In this document: positions 43,828 through 55,003 of the stretch, piece by piece
Position numbering within the stretch: position 1 is the stretch's first letter
Layout of the letters: each line of letters begins with the position of its first letter
Assembly (NCBI GenBank): GCA_009829735.1
Contig: CM020620.1
Location: 2,793,447 to 2,857,446, forward strand
DNA length: 64,000 bases
Source: Pyropia yezoensis
Lineage: Eukaryota; Rhodophyta; Bangiophyceae; Bangiales; Bangiaceae
Reading direction: 5' to 3'
Notes under the pieces: generated by a model
Database searches by the model: none
What the model was told of the DNA's origin: nothing
Seen by the model: only the letters and a program-made list of their open reading frames with translations
Program-made: the position numbers and the translations under genes

Positions 43828-45704
43828 GTGAGAGAAGGGTTTACTGCTACCCTGCGTTTAGCCCGTAAAGTCACGTTGCCCCCCAACTCGGTGGCGCACG
43901 TTGACGTTGTAACTGATTATACGGGGAACGGGTTGGTGCACCCTCACCCCCGTCTTGCTCGCAAGCACCAAGTGCATGTTGCCCTTGGCACGATGGACTC
44001 CAAAGCCGGAGTCCCGTGGAGGATTCAGGTGATGAACCTGAGCTCTTCGCCCAAGTACTTCAAGTCGGGAGCCAAGTTCGGCTATATCGACCAACATGAG
44101 GGACCAGTAGTAGCGGTCACCCTCAACGCGGGCGTGAGTAGCGACCCGAAGTCCGGAAAGGAGAAGCACCAAGCCAAGCCGGCCGCCTCTCCTCGACCCC
44201 ATGTGAACATGGAGGGTGTTCCACCCAGGTTGTGGGTTCAAGTTGAATGCCTCTTGGACCAATATCACAAGTTGTGGGATGGTCAATTGGGACTCATGAG
44301 AGCCACCCAACACCGGATCGAGTTGAAACCTGGTGCACCCCCTATACGCCAACAACCGTACAGGGGAGGGCCCCGTTCAAGGGCCCTCGTCAAAAAGCAA
44401 GTCGCTCGCATGGAGGCTCTCGATGTGATTGAGGCCAGCAACGCAGAGTGGGCGAGTCCGGTGGTCATTGTCCCCAAAGTTGATGGGACCCCACGGTTCT
44501 GTATCGACTACCGTAAGCTCAAAGAGAACATGGTGAAGGGCATCTATCCCCTACCTAGGATGGACGACTGTCTGGACTCACTGGGGGAGGCAAACGTGTT
44601 CTCTACCCTAGGCTGTAACGCGGGGTATTGGCAAATTCCCATCGCCCCGGAAGACAGGCATAGAACTACCTTTATCTGTCACTGCGGTACCTACCAGTGC
44701 AAGCGACTACCGTTTGGACTATGCAACGCGCCGGCAACTTTCCAGCGCGCCATGGACATGATTCTGGCCGGAGTACGGTGGCAGATCTGTCTTGTGTACC
44801 TAGACGATATCATTGTGTTCTCCCGAAGTCCGGAGGAGCACATTGGCCATCTTGGCCAGGTGTTCAAGCTACTTGCTGATGCCGGTGTGTCACTGAAGGC
44901 GAGCAAGTGCCACCTCTTCACTCAGGAGGTGGAATACTTGGGACATGTTGTCCGTCCGGGGCGCCTCAGTGTCAATGAGAAGAATTTGGGGGCCATCCGT
45001 AAGGCTCAGTACCCCCGGACCCAGACCCAGATGAGGAGCTTCCTCGGGATGTGTAACGTGTACCGACGTTTCACCAAGGGCTTCGCCAAGGTGGCGAAGC
45101 CGCTGAACGAGCTAGTTAGTTCGACGCTACCGAAGAACCTGCCTCCCCCGAGTCAGGTGGAGCAGGAATCCTTTGTGATTCTTCGGGACCTACTGCTGAA
45201 GCCCCCTATCTTGGCTATTCCCAGGTTGGGAGGCCACTACATCGTAGACATGGATGCTAGCTACGACCAACTTGGTTGTGTGTTGCTTCAGCAGCAGCCG
45301 GACAAGGAGTACTTGCCGGTAGGATACTTCAGCAAGGGGCTGAACTCAGCTGAGAAGAACTATGGAGTCCCCGAGTTGGAAGGACTCGCAGTGGTGTGGG
45401 CGGTGACGTCACTTCGTCACTACCTAGAGGGTGAGAAGTTCCTCATCCGTTGTGACCACCGCGCGTTGCAGTTCATCTTCAAGACGGATTGCACGAACAC
45501 ACGCCTCAACAGGTGGAGGGTGCGACTGGCACCCTTCAGCTTTGATATTGAGTACCGACCTGGCAGGCAACATGCCCTTGCCGACGGCCTTTCTCGGGCA
45601 CCGACCGAGGGGCTGGACACTAACTCAGTCGATGAGGACATCCCCATCGTGGGGGTAGTCACGCACTCGTGTCAGACGTTGGACCCTTGTAGCAATATGG
45701 AGGA
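43828..45704 (+). pseudogene. pol: Element A reverse transcriptase and RNase H (cut by element B)
   Basis: Same frame as protease, from just after its TGA. RT signatures: FCIDYRKLKENMVKG, RLPFGLCNAPATFQRAMD and the catalytic YLDDIIVFSRS (at about 44797). RNase H follows with HYIVDMDASYDQLGCVLLQQ, YGVPELEGLAVVWAV and FLIRCDHRALQFIF. The frame would stop in the left LTR of element B at 45712. Element B is inserted here, between RNase H and integrase; the remainder resumes at 57548. Confidence 0.95.
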
Positions 45705-45709
45705 TGTGG

Positions 45710-45716
45710 TATAAAA
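45710..45716 (+). promoter_or_regulatory. Antisense TATA box in element B LTR
   Basis: TATAAAA lies six bases inside the LTR on the strand opposite to gag-pol. In the 3' LTR it faces the antisense frame that starts at 46460. It could therefore drive that gene, with transcription beginning near 45740. Position and orientation are observed; promoter activity is inferred. Confidence 0.35.
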
Positions 45717-45986
45717 CTCGATCCTCTCAGACACGTGTCAATATCCCTCGGGGGAATGGGACAGGTAACACAGAAAGGGGAACTACGAGAATGGTATGCC
45801 TGTTGCCTCACGTGCCTGCTCGCAGAGCAAACAGATTCGCACGGTAGTGCACACGGGGAAGAGGAAAGCAAACGCGCAGTTGTCTTTTTCTTGAGGGCGC
45901 GGGCCAAGTGCGCCTCGCTGTCCCTCTTAACGTGCATCTGGGGGAGCCTCGGCACGTTGGCCAGGTAGCCCCCCCATACCCCCGAG

Positions 45987-46026
45987 TGGCCCCGACCCGA
46001 GTCTAACCTCGTCAGGTCGGGGGCCA
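45987..46026. other. Hairpin in element B LTR
   Basis: TGGCCCCGACC pairs with GGTCGGGGGCCA (one bulged G) around a loop of ~17 bases. It is repeated in the other LTR at about 57259-57298. Possibly an RNA structure in R or U5. Confidence 0.6.
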
Positions 46027-46275
46027 CTATCACTACTAATTCTATTCCCACTCACTAATCTCACACTCAAATTCTCTCAAATCAAGTCCCTCACAAGTAT
46101 GCAAAAACCCATCAGCAATCCCTCTCTCACGTGTGGATAGCGTAGTCCACCGCATCCCAGTGCCGGGCACGGGCCACGGCCGCCAACCATCACCACACGG
46201 CGGGCGTGTTCTGGCACCTGGTGCCCTCTGGTTGTAGTCCCGGGTCGGCGCCAAGTCGGGGCCAGGGATGCTACA

Positions 46276-46292
46276 TAGCTCCCTCCCTAGTC
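46276..46292 (-). promoter_or_regulatory. Element B polypurine tract
   Basis: On the minus strand CTAGGGAGGGAGCTA abuts the 3' LTR, as expected for the plus-strand primer of an LTR retrotransposon. Confidence 0.6.
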
Positions 46293-46459
46293 CGGCACGT
46301 CCTCGGGCCGAACCAGGTGCCACCGTGCACAGCCTCGAGCACGTCCACACCGGTGCCGAGGTCGAGCGTCTTCACCCTGGTCACGATCACCTGCTCCGGT
46401 TCTCTGCCCCCCTTCTCTCCTTCACCTTGGCCCTCGCGTTCCCCCGGAGTCTGGACGTC

Positions 46460-48577
46460 ATGTCCAGTTCCGAGATCCAAGCTGGGCCCGTGGTTCCGGC
46501 GGCGAGTGTTGCGGAGGAGAACTCGGGTAGTCGCGCCCCTCTCCTGCCTCCGGTTCCTCGGGTGTCGATGTCGGCGCCGGTCGCCACGGCGGGGACGGAT
46601 CGGGTTCCCCCGGCTTCTGTGATGCACCCGGTCGAGACCCCCCCGGTGGGTCTCCCGGAGATGCTTCTTGGGCTGGACCCTCTGGCGGCCCGGCGTTACT
46701 CCACGGTGGTCGGCAACGCCGGCGCGGCCCAGTGCCAGCAGGATTGCTTGGACCTCTGGCGCAAGGAACTCCAGCGCGGGGTCTTGACAGAGATGGATAA
46801 GGCTCGTCTTCACACGGCGGACCAGATGCGCCTGGCACAAGACCGCTCCCAGAGCTTCTCGGGTTCCTCTTGGGTTGCTCGTCTGGAGGATCTCCCCTTC
46901 GCGCTAGTGCTGGATCTGCCCTTGACCGAGCGTCGCGTGTCCGCGTCCGTTCTCCGGTGGCCGGAGGAGGAAGGGTACGTCCACCGGGCGCTCAAGGTCT
47001 GGGACGAGGCGCTCAAGGGGTCGGGGAGCCTGAACTGCGACCCCCGTCCGAGCATGGTCGCTCTGGAGCCGCCTTTCCTGACCCGGAAGTACTCCAAGTT
47101 GTCACCGGCACGGGAGCAAGGCGAGCGACGCGGCCGTCAGCGTGACTTCCTCGTGAGCTGCAACCATCAGGAGTTCTGGAAGCTGGATAAGGCTAACCGG
47201 GCGGCGTACTACCCCAAGGTCATCCCGCAGCAGCAGGAAGTCGAGATCCCGGACGGGTTTGCTCCTTCCAGCATCCCCTTCACCTGGTACTTCTTGGACG
47301 CCTTGACTCAGGCGTCGATCAAGGGCTTCTTCCACTCGATCCCGTAAATGATGTACACGTCCGAGATGACAGTCTTGGCGGCCAACCACTGGCTTCACGA
47401 GGTCTTGGTGTCCAACCGGCTTTGGTTTCTCCCTGACCTCCTGATGGTCTGGATTGTCGACAAGTTGACCGTCGACTTCCTGTGCAGCCAGGACGAAGAG
47501 TACAAGGGGCTCTTCCAGGCGATGATTGACTTCCGGCGTCTGGTGCCGGTGCATGACCGGAACTTCTTGAACGCGATTGCCGACCAGAACCGCCCGCGTC
47601 GGGATGGCTTCGGTTGGGCGCAGGTGGTCTACCAGTCTTCTCCGGCCAAGGTGCAGCTGGCGACGCCGCTTCCGGCGTGGCCGCAGCTAGGTAGCTTTCC
47701 TGCCCCGGCCGCCCTTGATCTTCTGCCAGTTGGGCCGCCGGTGCAGGAGTCGGGATGGGCCGCGGCGGTCGGTCAGGCGTCTGCGGCGGCTCCGCTTCCT
47801 CCTGTTGCACCTGTCGCCCCGGTGGCCTCGCCTGAACCGTCGCCGGCGCGTTCACGCCCTGTTCCGGCTGTGCCGGTACTTTAAGCTCCTCCGGCACCGC
47901 GCCTGTCTGCGGCAAGTCTGGGGGTGACCGTGCGGTCGCCTACCACTCCGGCCGCCCCGCCTCGGACGCCTTCTTCCAACGCCGGCGGCGCTGTGCCTCC
48001 GCTGGAGTTGGGTACTCCGGCTTCGGGGGCCGTTGTGGACCGTCCGGTGGTGTCATCCTCGGGGCGGTTCGAGATTCCGGCGCCGACTCTGCGCCTTACC
48101 CGCTTCCGGGTGCCTGACTGGTACCTGAACCAAGGTGGCCCGACATGCGACCAGTACGACGTCGGTATGATTGAAGACCAGCTGGGTCGTCTTCCGGTGC
48201 AGGTTGAGGGCGTCGGGTCTTCCCTGGTGCTGGGCACTTACGCCAGCGTCTTGAACAACGTGGTTGACCGGGTGTTTGCTTGCGCGGACAGCGGCCAGAT
48301 GTCGAACAGCCCGGTGGTTGGCGAACTTCTGGCGACCTTGACGCGGCATGGCTTGGCCCAGCAGTGGTCAGAAACCTTCACTGGCTTCCAGGGGCGCCGA
48401 CGGGCATCTCTGGATGAGCGGGAGCCCCCGGCAACTACCGGTACTACTCCGATGGCGTCATACCGGGATGCACCGCGTCCACCGCACTGCGTCATCCCGT
48501 CTTCCTCCGGTTCCCGTCGTGCCGCGGAGGCAGCGCTGGAGGACACTCCCGCGGCTCAGCGTCCGCGCCGGGAGTAG
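46460..48577 (+). pseudogene. Element B antisense ORF (two in-frame stops)
   Basis: Runs opposite to gag-pol in the space between chromodomain and 3' LTR. From ATG 46460 a single frame of 706 codons ends at TAG 48575-48577, interrupted only by TAA at 47345-47347 and TAA at 47882-47884. The continuity in one frame shows it was one gene. Domains seen: Pro/Ser-rich N-terminus (~85 residues), a helical region (LWRKELQRG, VHRALKVWDEAL), then DFLVSCNHQEFW, YYPK and VEIPDGF, then WLHEVLVSNRLWFLPDLL, a Pro/Ala linker and a helical C-terminal segment (TYASVLNNVVDRVFACADSG). Each block has a colinear counterpart in the antisense frame of element A. No known family; not envelope-like, as no signal peptide or membrane segment is evident. 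Confidence 0.7.
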
Positions 48578-48722
48578 TAGTTGGAGGCAAGGAGGGTGAG
48601 GGTCTTGGGAGAAGCGAGGAGGGAAGAGGCGGAGAGAAGGGTTGCCCGAGCGGGTGCTTGTTTTCCTTGATTGTTCCATGCTTGTAATGCGTGTTCTCCT
48701 TGATATACCCGTTCCCTTCTTC

Positions 48723-51083
48723 TCAATCCTCTTGTTCCGCATCCGTTGCGGATGAACTCGGCTCGTCCCGAGGGTCTTGGTTGGCCCCATCCTCTTGGTC
48801 CTCCTCCGAGTCCGACTCCAGAATCTTGCCGGCTCTGGCCACTGGAGTGCCCTCCATCCCGTTCCGTCGCGTGTAGGCACAGACATCCGCGATGGGTAGC
48901 CGGTTTGAGGGTTCCCAGGTATCATCTGCCGGGTTAAAACCGAACCAGCGTACTCGCAGGTACAGGCGTCCGTCTCTCCAGGCATGGTCCACAAACTTGA
49001 CGTAGACATATTCCCGACCTTCTTCTTGGGATAGCCAGGGTACTGCGGCCCGCTTGCGCCGGGTCAAGTCCCGTTGGATTGGCGGTGGAGCTCGGGTGAC
49101 ATGGTTGCTGCTCACGCGGTACGGGGAGCCATCCACGTCTAGAAGAAAGGTCCAACCGTCCGTATTCAGGATCTCATAAGGTCCATCCGTCTTGGAGTCC
49201 AGCTTCCCCCGGGTCTTGCTATGGTTGTCCACAAAAACCCAGTCGCCACCACCCAGTTCCTTGTTCTTTTCCCGAACGCCCTTGTCATAGCCCCGCTTGT
49301 ATCGCTCCTGGGTCTTCGAGATTGACTCCTTGACTCTTGGGAGCAGGAGCTTCAGTTGTTCCAGGAACTCATCCTTTGCCTTGGGACCTGACTTCAGTGC
49401 AGGCTGGAGACCATCTGGTATTCTTTCCAGGGAGAAGTTGGTCAGCCGCCTTGGGGTGACAAAGTCGAGTGGAGCGACTCCCGTTGTCCGGTGAACTCGG
49501 GAGTTGTAGGCTAGAGTGAGGACAGCCAGGAGCTCGTCCCAGTCTTCTTGGTGCTCCTCCACGTAGTGCCGTAGCATGTCCACTAGGGTCCGGTTGAATC
49601 GTTCCACCTGGCCGTTCGTTTGAGGGTGGTGCGTCGTAGTGTACAAGTTCTTGATGCCCATCAGGTCACAGACTCCTTGGAAGAACAGGGATGCAAACTG
49701 GGGACCGTTGTCGATTAAGACGGAGTCTGGAGGGCCGTAGGCAGCTATCCAGTACTCGCAGAAGGCTGACGTGACATCCAGAGCCGTGATGGTCCTCAGC
49801 GGGATTGCTCGAGTGAACTTGGAGAACCGGTCACCAATGATGAGCAGGTATATGTTGCCTCTGGATGTTTCAGGTAGGGGCCCCAGGATGTCCATGCTTA
49901 AGCTTGCAAAGGGCTCCGCCGCAGGGAATAGGCGTAGCTTAGAAGTCTTCTTCCTCTGGGACAACCGGTTCCTTGCACACGAAACACAAGCCTCCAGGTA
50001 CTTATGGACGTCACTGGCCATGGTTTCCCAGTAATAGTGTCGTCTCATGGAAGCATACATCCGATTGATACCAGGATGTCCGGCCTGGGGAGACGAGTGC
50101 TCCAGGCGTAGGATGTCAGCTCGTAGGCCCCGGGGTACGTAGACTTGAGTGGCCCCATCGAAGGGTGACACCCGTACTAGGAGTCCGTCCGTAGACTCGG
50201 AGAAGCGACTGTTCCGGTTCAGGTCCATTTGGTGGCGAAGCTCCAAGCACTGAGGATCCGTCAGTTGTGCCTCCAGCATCCGGTGAATAGTCACCGGTTG
50301 ATCAGCTTCAGGCGTCTCATACAGGGGAGCATGCCAGCCACGTCCGACATTCGGGAGGATGAAGCAAGGTATTTCCTCCGGGATAGGACCGGTATCGGCT
50401 GCAGGAGTCTCCAGCCGGGACATGGTGTCGGCGCAGTGGTGCTCCCTCCCTGCTCTGGTGCACACCTTGTACTTGAACTCCGAAAGGCGTAGGCGCCACC
50501 GGGCGACCCTTCCTTGACTGCTGTCCATGCATAGCAGCCACCTTAGACTGGCGTGATCCGTCCGGATGAGGAACTCTTGTCCTTCAAGGTATGGCCGTAA
50601 CAGGAAGCAAGCCCAGACGACTGCCAAGCACTCGCGCTCCGTCGTGGAATAGTTCTTCTTGGCTGGAATCAAGACGCGACTGTAGTAGCCTATCGGGAGG
50701 AAGTGCCCATCAGGTTGCTGCTGGAGTAGTGAGCACCCCACCTGGACGCCACAGGCATCAGTCTCCAGAACAAACTGGCCCTCCCGCTTGGGTAACGCCA
50801 GTACTGGAGTGGTGGTCAGGCGCTTCTTTAGCTCTTCGAAGGCCGCGGTCTGCTTCTCGTCGAACACCGGGAGTTGTGCGGGAAGCTTCTTGCTGGTAAG
50901 CTTGGTCAATGGCCGGGCAATCAGAGCATAGTCCCGTACGAACCGGCGATAGACGTTGCACATACCCAGGAAGCTCTTGAGTTCCGTCTGGGTTTTGGGT
51001 TGCCGTGCATGCCGGAGGGCCTTGATGTTCTTCTCATTGACTCGGAGCTCCCCCGGACTCAGCACGTGCCCCAGATACTCCAC
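48723..51083 (-). CDS. pol: Element B RT C-terminus, RNase H, integrase and chromodomain
   Basis: 786 residues of open frame; it stays open a further ~110 bases upstream to the frameshift near 51190. RT thumb and connection (YLGHVLSPGELRVNEKN), RNase H (FVLETDACGVQVGCSLLQQ), integrase HHCC zinc domain (ending CVSCARNR), the D-D-35-E core (MDILGPL, LIDNGPQFAS, HPQTNGQVERFN, all catalytic residues present), then a GPY/F-like segment and a C-terminal chromodomain (YVYVKFVDHAW...LRVRWFGFNPADDTWEP) that would steer integration to modified chromatin. A Glu/Asp-rich tail ends at TGA 48723-48725. Integrase and chromodomain look fully functional. Confidence 0.95.
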   Translation of the reverse strand: MEYLGHVLSPGELRVNEKNIKALRHARQPKTQTELKSFLGMCNVYRRFVRDYALIARPLTKLTSKKLPAQLPVFDEKQTAAFEELKKRLTTTPVLALPKREGQFVLETDACGVQVGCSLLQQQPDGHFLPIGYYSRVLIPAKKNYSTTERECLAVVWACFLLRPYLEGQEFLIRTDHASLRWLLCMDSSQGRVARWRLRLSEFKYKVCTRAGREHHCADTMSRLETPAADTGPIPEEIPCFILPNVGRGWHAPLYETPEADQPVTIHRMLEAQLTDPQCLELRHQMDLNRNSRFSESTDGLLVRVSPFDGATQVYVPRGLRADILRLEHSSPQAGHPGINRMYASMRRHYYWETMASDVHKYLEACVSCARNRLSQRKKTSKLRLFPAAEPFASLSMDILGPLPETSRGNIYLLIIGDRFSKFTRAIPLRTITALDVTSAFCEYWIAAYGPPDSVLIDNGPQFASLFFQGVCDLMGIKNLYTTTHHPQTNGQVERFNRTLVDMLRHYVEEHQEDWDELLAVLTLAYNSRVHRTTGVAPLDFVTPRRLTNFSLERIPDGLQPALKSGPKAKDEFLEQLKLLLPRVKESISKTQERYKRGYDKGVREKNKELGGGDWVFVDNHSKTRGKLDSKTDGPYEILNTDGWTFLLDVDGSPYRVSSNHVTRAPPPIQRDLTRRKRAAVPWLSQEEGREYVYVKFVDHAWRDGRLYLRVRWFGFNPADDTWEPSNRLPIADVCAYTRRNGMEGTPVARAGKILESDSEEDQEDGANQDPRDEPSSSATDAEQED

Positions 51084-51090
51084 CTCAGTC

Positions 51091-51945
51091 TCAAACAGGT
51101 GGCACTTTTCGGCCTTGAGGGTAACTCCAGCCTTGGACAGGAGGGCCAGGACCTCCCGAAGGTGCTCCAGGTGTTCCGCTGGGGTCTTGGAGAAAAACGA
51201 TAATGTCGTCCAGGTAGACCAAACATGTTCTCCACCTTAGCCCGGACAGGATGGTGTCGATGGCTCTTTGGAAGGTTGCCGGAGCATTGGTGAGACCAAA
51301 AGGAAGACGCTTGCACCGGAATAGTCCCAGGTGGCACGTGAAGGTGGTCTTGTCCTTGTCCTCGTCAGCCAGAGGGATCTGCCAGTAACCGGCATTACAA
51401 TCCAGTGTCGAGAAGAGGGTGGCATCAACAAGAAAGTCGAGGCAATCATCCATCCGGGGTATCGGGTATACGTCCTTGACTGTCATCTCGTTCAGGCGCC
51501 GGTAGTCAACGCAGAAACGGAAGTGACCGCCGGTTTTCGGGACGACTACCACCGGGAAAGCCCACTCGCCATCAGACGGCTCGATAACATCCATCTTGAG
51601 CATTTTGTTAACCTGCTTCTCAATCTCATCCCGGCGATGAGGTCCGGCCCGATATGGTTGTATGTGCACTGGCTTAGCTTCTGGCTTGAGTTGAATCCGG
51701 TGTAGAGTGGCGTCCATCTTGCCCAGCTCTCCCGACCACAGGTGCCGATATTCCTGGAGAAGCTTCTCCAGTGCCTCCTTCAAGTCGGGAGGGACATTTT
51801 CTTGCTTGACCTTCGGCATCCCGGGTGGTGCTTGTTCGGGTTTCGGAGTAGCGCTGCCAGCCTGCTCTTGTTTCGGAGGTACGTCTAAGGCCGTCAAGTT
51901 GGATGCCAGTTCTTGTTGCAGGTTCAGGAGGTCTTCCTTGCTCAT
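51091..51945 (-). CDS. pol: Element B reverse transcriptase N-terminal half (frameshift)
   Basis: Contains the RT fingers and palm: LHRIQLKPEAKPVH, FRFCVDYRRLNEMTVKD, RLPFGLTNAPATFQRA and the catalytic YLDDIIVF at about 51195-51218. Immediately after, a run of five T (minus strand, near 51190) puts the frame out. With four T the sequence would continue into the next segment. This is either a sequencing error or a fresh inactivating indel. The upstream part of this frame (51700-51945) is a Lys/Glu/Pro-rich linker from protease. Confidence 0.9.
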   Translation of the reverse strand: MSKEDLLNLQQELASNLTALDVPPKQEQAGSATPKPEQAPPGMPKVKQENVPPDLKEALEKLLQEYRHLWSGELGKMDATLHRIQLKPEAKPVHIQPYRAGPHRRDEIEKQVNKMLKMDVIEPSDGEWAFPVVVVPKTGGHFRFCVDYRRLNEMTVKDVYPIPRMDDCLDFLVDATLFSTLDCNAGYWQIPLADEDKDKTTFTCHLGLFRCKRLPFGLTNAPATFQRAIDTILSGLRWRTCLVYLDDIIVFLQDPSGTPGAPSGGPGPPVQGWSYPQGRKVPPV

Positions 51946-52601
51946 AGCACGGGCGGATCCCCGGTAAGGCTCTGCTGTACCAACTCGGGTGCCCTTGGCG
52001 AGGGATATGGCTTCCGGCTCACGTTGACGATGAGCACCGGGAACGGGGTGTGCCTTTCTACCTTCTTGTGATGTCCGTGGGCCAAGTATAACCGGTGTTT
52101 CGCCAGAAATCCCTTACGTCCGTAGATCAGGCATTGACCTGCAATCCGGGTCGTTACTTGAACCTTGGTCTCCGAGCGAGGAGGTAGGAGCACCGGTTTG
52201 AAGAGAGTCAAGGTAGAGGGTGGGATGCGTTCCCTCTTGCTCTTGGCTACACGAACCTTGGCGTCCAGATGCTCCAATACCGGTGACACAAACCCATGGT
52301 TGAACTGGACCTTCCCTTCTCCGGGTAGGATGCTCTTGACATGCTGCTTCTGGAAGTCCCAGCCTAGGATGAGGGGACTGATAGGGTCTTGACTACTAGA
52401 AAGGGAAAAAGCATTGGTTCATTGTTGACATAGATGGCGACAGGAAGACGGCCAAGCGGTCGTAGGGTTTGACCCGAAGCGTCGACGATATGGGTCCGGG
52501 TAGGCGCTCTCCAGGCATGTCGACGCCAGCCCGGAGGTAACAGGTTCTCAGTGATGACGCTTGGTCCGGCTCCCGTGTCAACCACCGGCGTAACAGCTTG
52601 G
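51946..52601 (-). pseudogene. Element B protease region (frameshifts)
   Basis: Protease signature VVDTGAGPSVITENLLP lies at about 52540-52590 in one frame. It is preceded in another frame by KINARMRVGDSLPK (the usual beta strand), so a one-base shift separates them. A second frame then carries the protease-RT linker (LFKPVLLPPRSETKVQ), which aligns with the start of pol in element A. At least two frame breaks lie within ~600 bases. Confidence 0.75.
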
Positions 52602-54297
52602 GGAGGCTATCCCCCACACGCATACGAGCATTAATCTTGAGGTTTTCTTTACGCAGGACGAGCAATGTCCCCTTGAACAAACAGGGTGTCCAGGCGGCTA
52701 CCGGTTGAGCGGGTAACTGCCGTCCTTTCTCCCGGCAGCAAGGGGAGAACAGGTAGAAGTACCCTGCCGTCGGAGATTCGGGAAGACACTTGGGGAGAGC
52801 GCCTGCCCTACTCGTTTCCCGGGTCCGAGGAGTCCTTAGAGGTTTCGGTCTCCAGGTCAAAGTCCGTAGGAGCTTCCCTTGCCAAAGCCTCCGTGATGCT
52901 CTGTAAGGTTGCCACTCGGATTGCGTGTACCTGTGCCTGGTCCATCTTGGAGGGTGCTCGCCGGTCAGCCCAGTTGACCGCCTTTGCAAACACCAGTCCT
53001 TGACGCTTGAGTTTCTCCTTGAGGTCCTTGGGAATGGTCGGGCACTGGTAGGACATGTGATCCTCCTTCTGGCACAGCCAACAAGACTGGAACCGCTGGT
53101 TCTTGACTTGCTTGGGGGCGACCAGGGATGGTTTGCTCCTTAGAAATGAAGCCGCCCCACTTGACCCCTGACCCCACGGGTGAGGCCTCGCCAATTGCGA
53201 GTACCGGTACAGGGCTATCACCTCCCTTGTACTTGTCGGGTCCGGAACGAACTCGCGACAACGGCTTGGGAGTTGATACCATGGGAGCTTGGAGGGCCCT
53301 GGCTTGCCGGTACTTGCCCTGGGTGTAGGCCATTAACTGCTGGAAGGTATGTTCTTGATGTTCCTGGTTGTAGTTCTCCGCATCCACTTGAAGATATTCA
53401 GGAAGCCCTTCCGAGAAGATCATCTTGAGCCTTTCCTCAGGGTAAACGTTGCCACAAGCATCGCTCATCTCCCGTACACGACGGGCGAACGCCTCTGGAG
53501 TCTCTTGTCTTTCCATGGTTGCCCGGTTCAGCCTGCCGACTGCTTTACGCAGAGAGTCCGCGTCAGCGTAGTTGGACAGGAGCCAGTTGACCGCTCGGAT
53601 AACTCGACGGTACGTCCGACAATGTGTCCGGCAGAGTCTGGTAGAACCTGTGCAAACCGCTGTTCCGCTTCTCCGGTCATGAAGTTAACCAGGAGGTAGA
53701 GAGCCTTGCCCTCGGACACATCGTTGTCATTGCATGCCTTGACAAACCGGCGCAGGAAGGCAAAGATAAGCGCCGGTCTCTTCCCGGAAAACTTAGGATG
53801 TCCCCCGAAGCTCGGCTGCATTCGCCGGTTCAGGGACGCCATCTTCTTGGCCATCTTCCGGGTGTAACCTTGGTCTTGGTTCTCCAGCCGGTAGTTACCC
53901 CAATACTTGACCTTGTTCAGGGTGGCATCTCCCACTTGTGGGCAGGGAAGTCAAACTCGACTAGCCTGCGCCGGGTGGGACCGGGAGATGCATCCCAATC
54001 ATATCCCTCCTCAGAGCTGGAGGAACTGGTCTCGCTGGTGCTAGAGCGACGGCGATGACGCCGACGCCTTCGGCTGCTCCGGTTACCGGTCTTGGAGCTC
54101 CCCGCCCATAGGATGCAAGGGGAGGAAAAAGCTTGGCCGGTCCCAGAAGTCAAGGTCTCAGGGACACCCGTAGAACCAGTCACAACGGTGCCTCTGGCAT
54201 CGCTAGTGCCCACAGGAGGGGGTGTATATACCCAGCTGCCATGTGTGGTCCAGGAGTAAACACACCAGGGGCTATCCCTGGAGGTTGAGGAGTAGAA
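52602..54297 (-). other. Duplicated, error-rich copy of gag 3' part next to gap
   Basis: This ~1.7-kb stretch repeats 54798-56497 almost base for base (for example GAGGCTATCCCCCACACGCA starts both). It contains several one- to three-base indels that break the gag frame (near 53600, 53930, 54100). It abuts exactly 500 N. The pattern is that of an unmerged, less-polished contig end rather than a biological duplication. The intact copy is on the other side of the gap. Confidence 0.8.
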
Positions 54298-54797
54298 NNN
54301 NNNNNNNNNNNNNNNNNNNNNNNNNNNNNNNNNNNNNNNNNNNNNNNNNNNNNNNNNNNNNNNNNNNNNNNNNNNNNNNNNNNNNNNNNNNNNNNNNNNN
54401 NNNNNNNNNNNNNNNNNNNNNNNNNNNNNNNNNNNNNNNNNNNNNNNNNNNNNNNNNNNNNNNNNNNNNNNNNNNNNNNNNNNNNNNNNNNNNNNNNNNN
54501 NNNNNNNNNNNNNNNNNNNNNNNNNNNNNNNNNNNNNNNNNNNNNNNNNNNNNNNNNNNNNNNNNNNNNNNNNNNNNNNNNNNNNNNNNNNNNNNNNNNN
54601 NNNNNNNNNNNNNNNNNNNNNNNNNNNNNNNNNNNNNNNNNNNNNNNNNNNNNNNNNNNNNNNNNNNNNNNNNNNNNNNNNNNNNNNNNNNNNNNNNNNN
54701 NNNNNNNNNNNNNNNNNNNNNNNNNNNNNNNNNNNNNNNNNNNNNNNNNNNNNNNNNNNNNNNNNNNNNNNNNNNNNNNNNNNNNNNNNNNNNNNNN
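54298..54797. other. Assembly gap (500 N)
   Basis: Exactly 500 undetermined bases, a conventional placeholder length. Both sides carry the same sequence, so the true gap is probably zero or negative. Confidence 1.
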
Positions 54798-55003
54798 GAG
54801 GCTATCCCCCACACGCATACGAGCATTAATCTTGAGGTTTTCTTTACGCAGGACGAGCAATGTCCCCTTGAACAAACAGGGTGTCCAGGCGGCTACCGGT
54901 TGAGCGGGTAACTGCCGTCCTTTCTCCCGGCAAGCAAGGGGAGAACAGGTAGAAGTACCCTGCCGTCGGAGATTCGGGAAGACACTTGGGGAGAGCGCCT
55001 GCC

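Larger units (their letters stand above)
45705..46275 (-). repeat. Element B 3' LTR
   Basis: On the plus strand starts TGTGGTATAAAACTCG and ends GGGATGCTACA. Identical in length to 56977-57547. Contains a strong hairpin and a plus-strand TATAAAA, listed separately. Confidence 0.95.
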
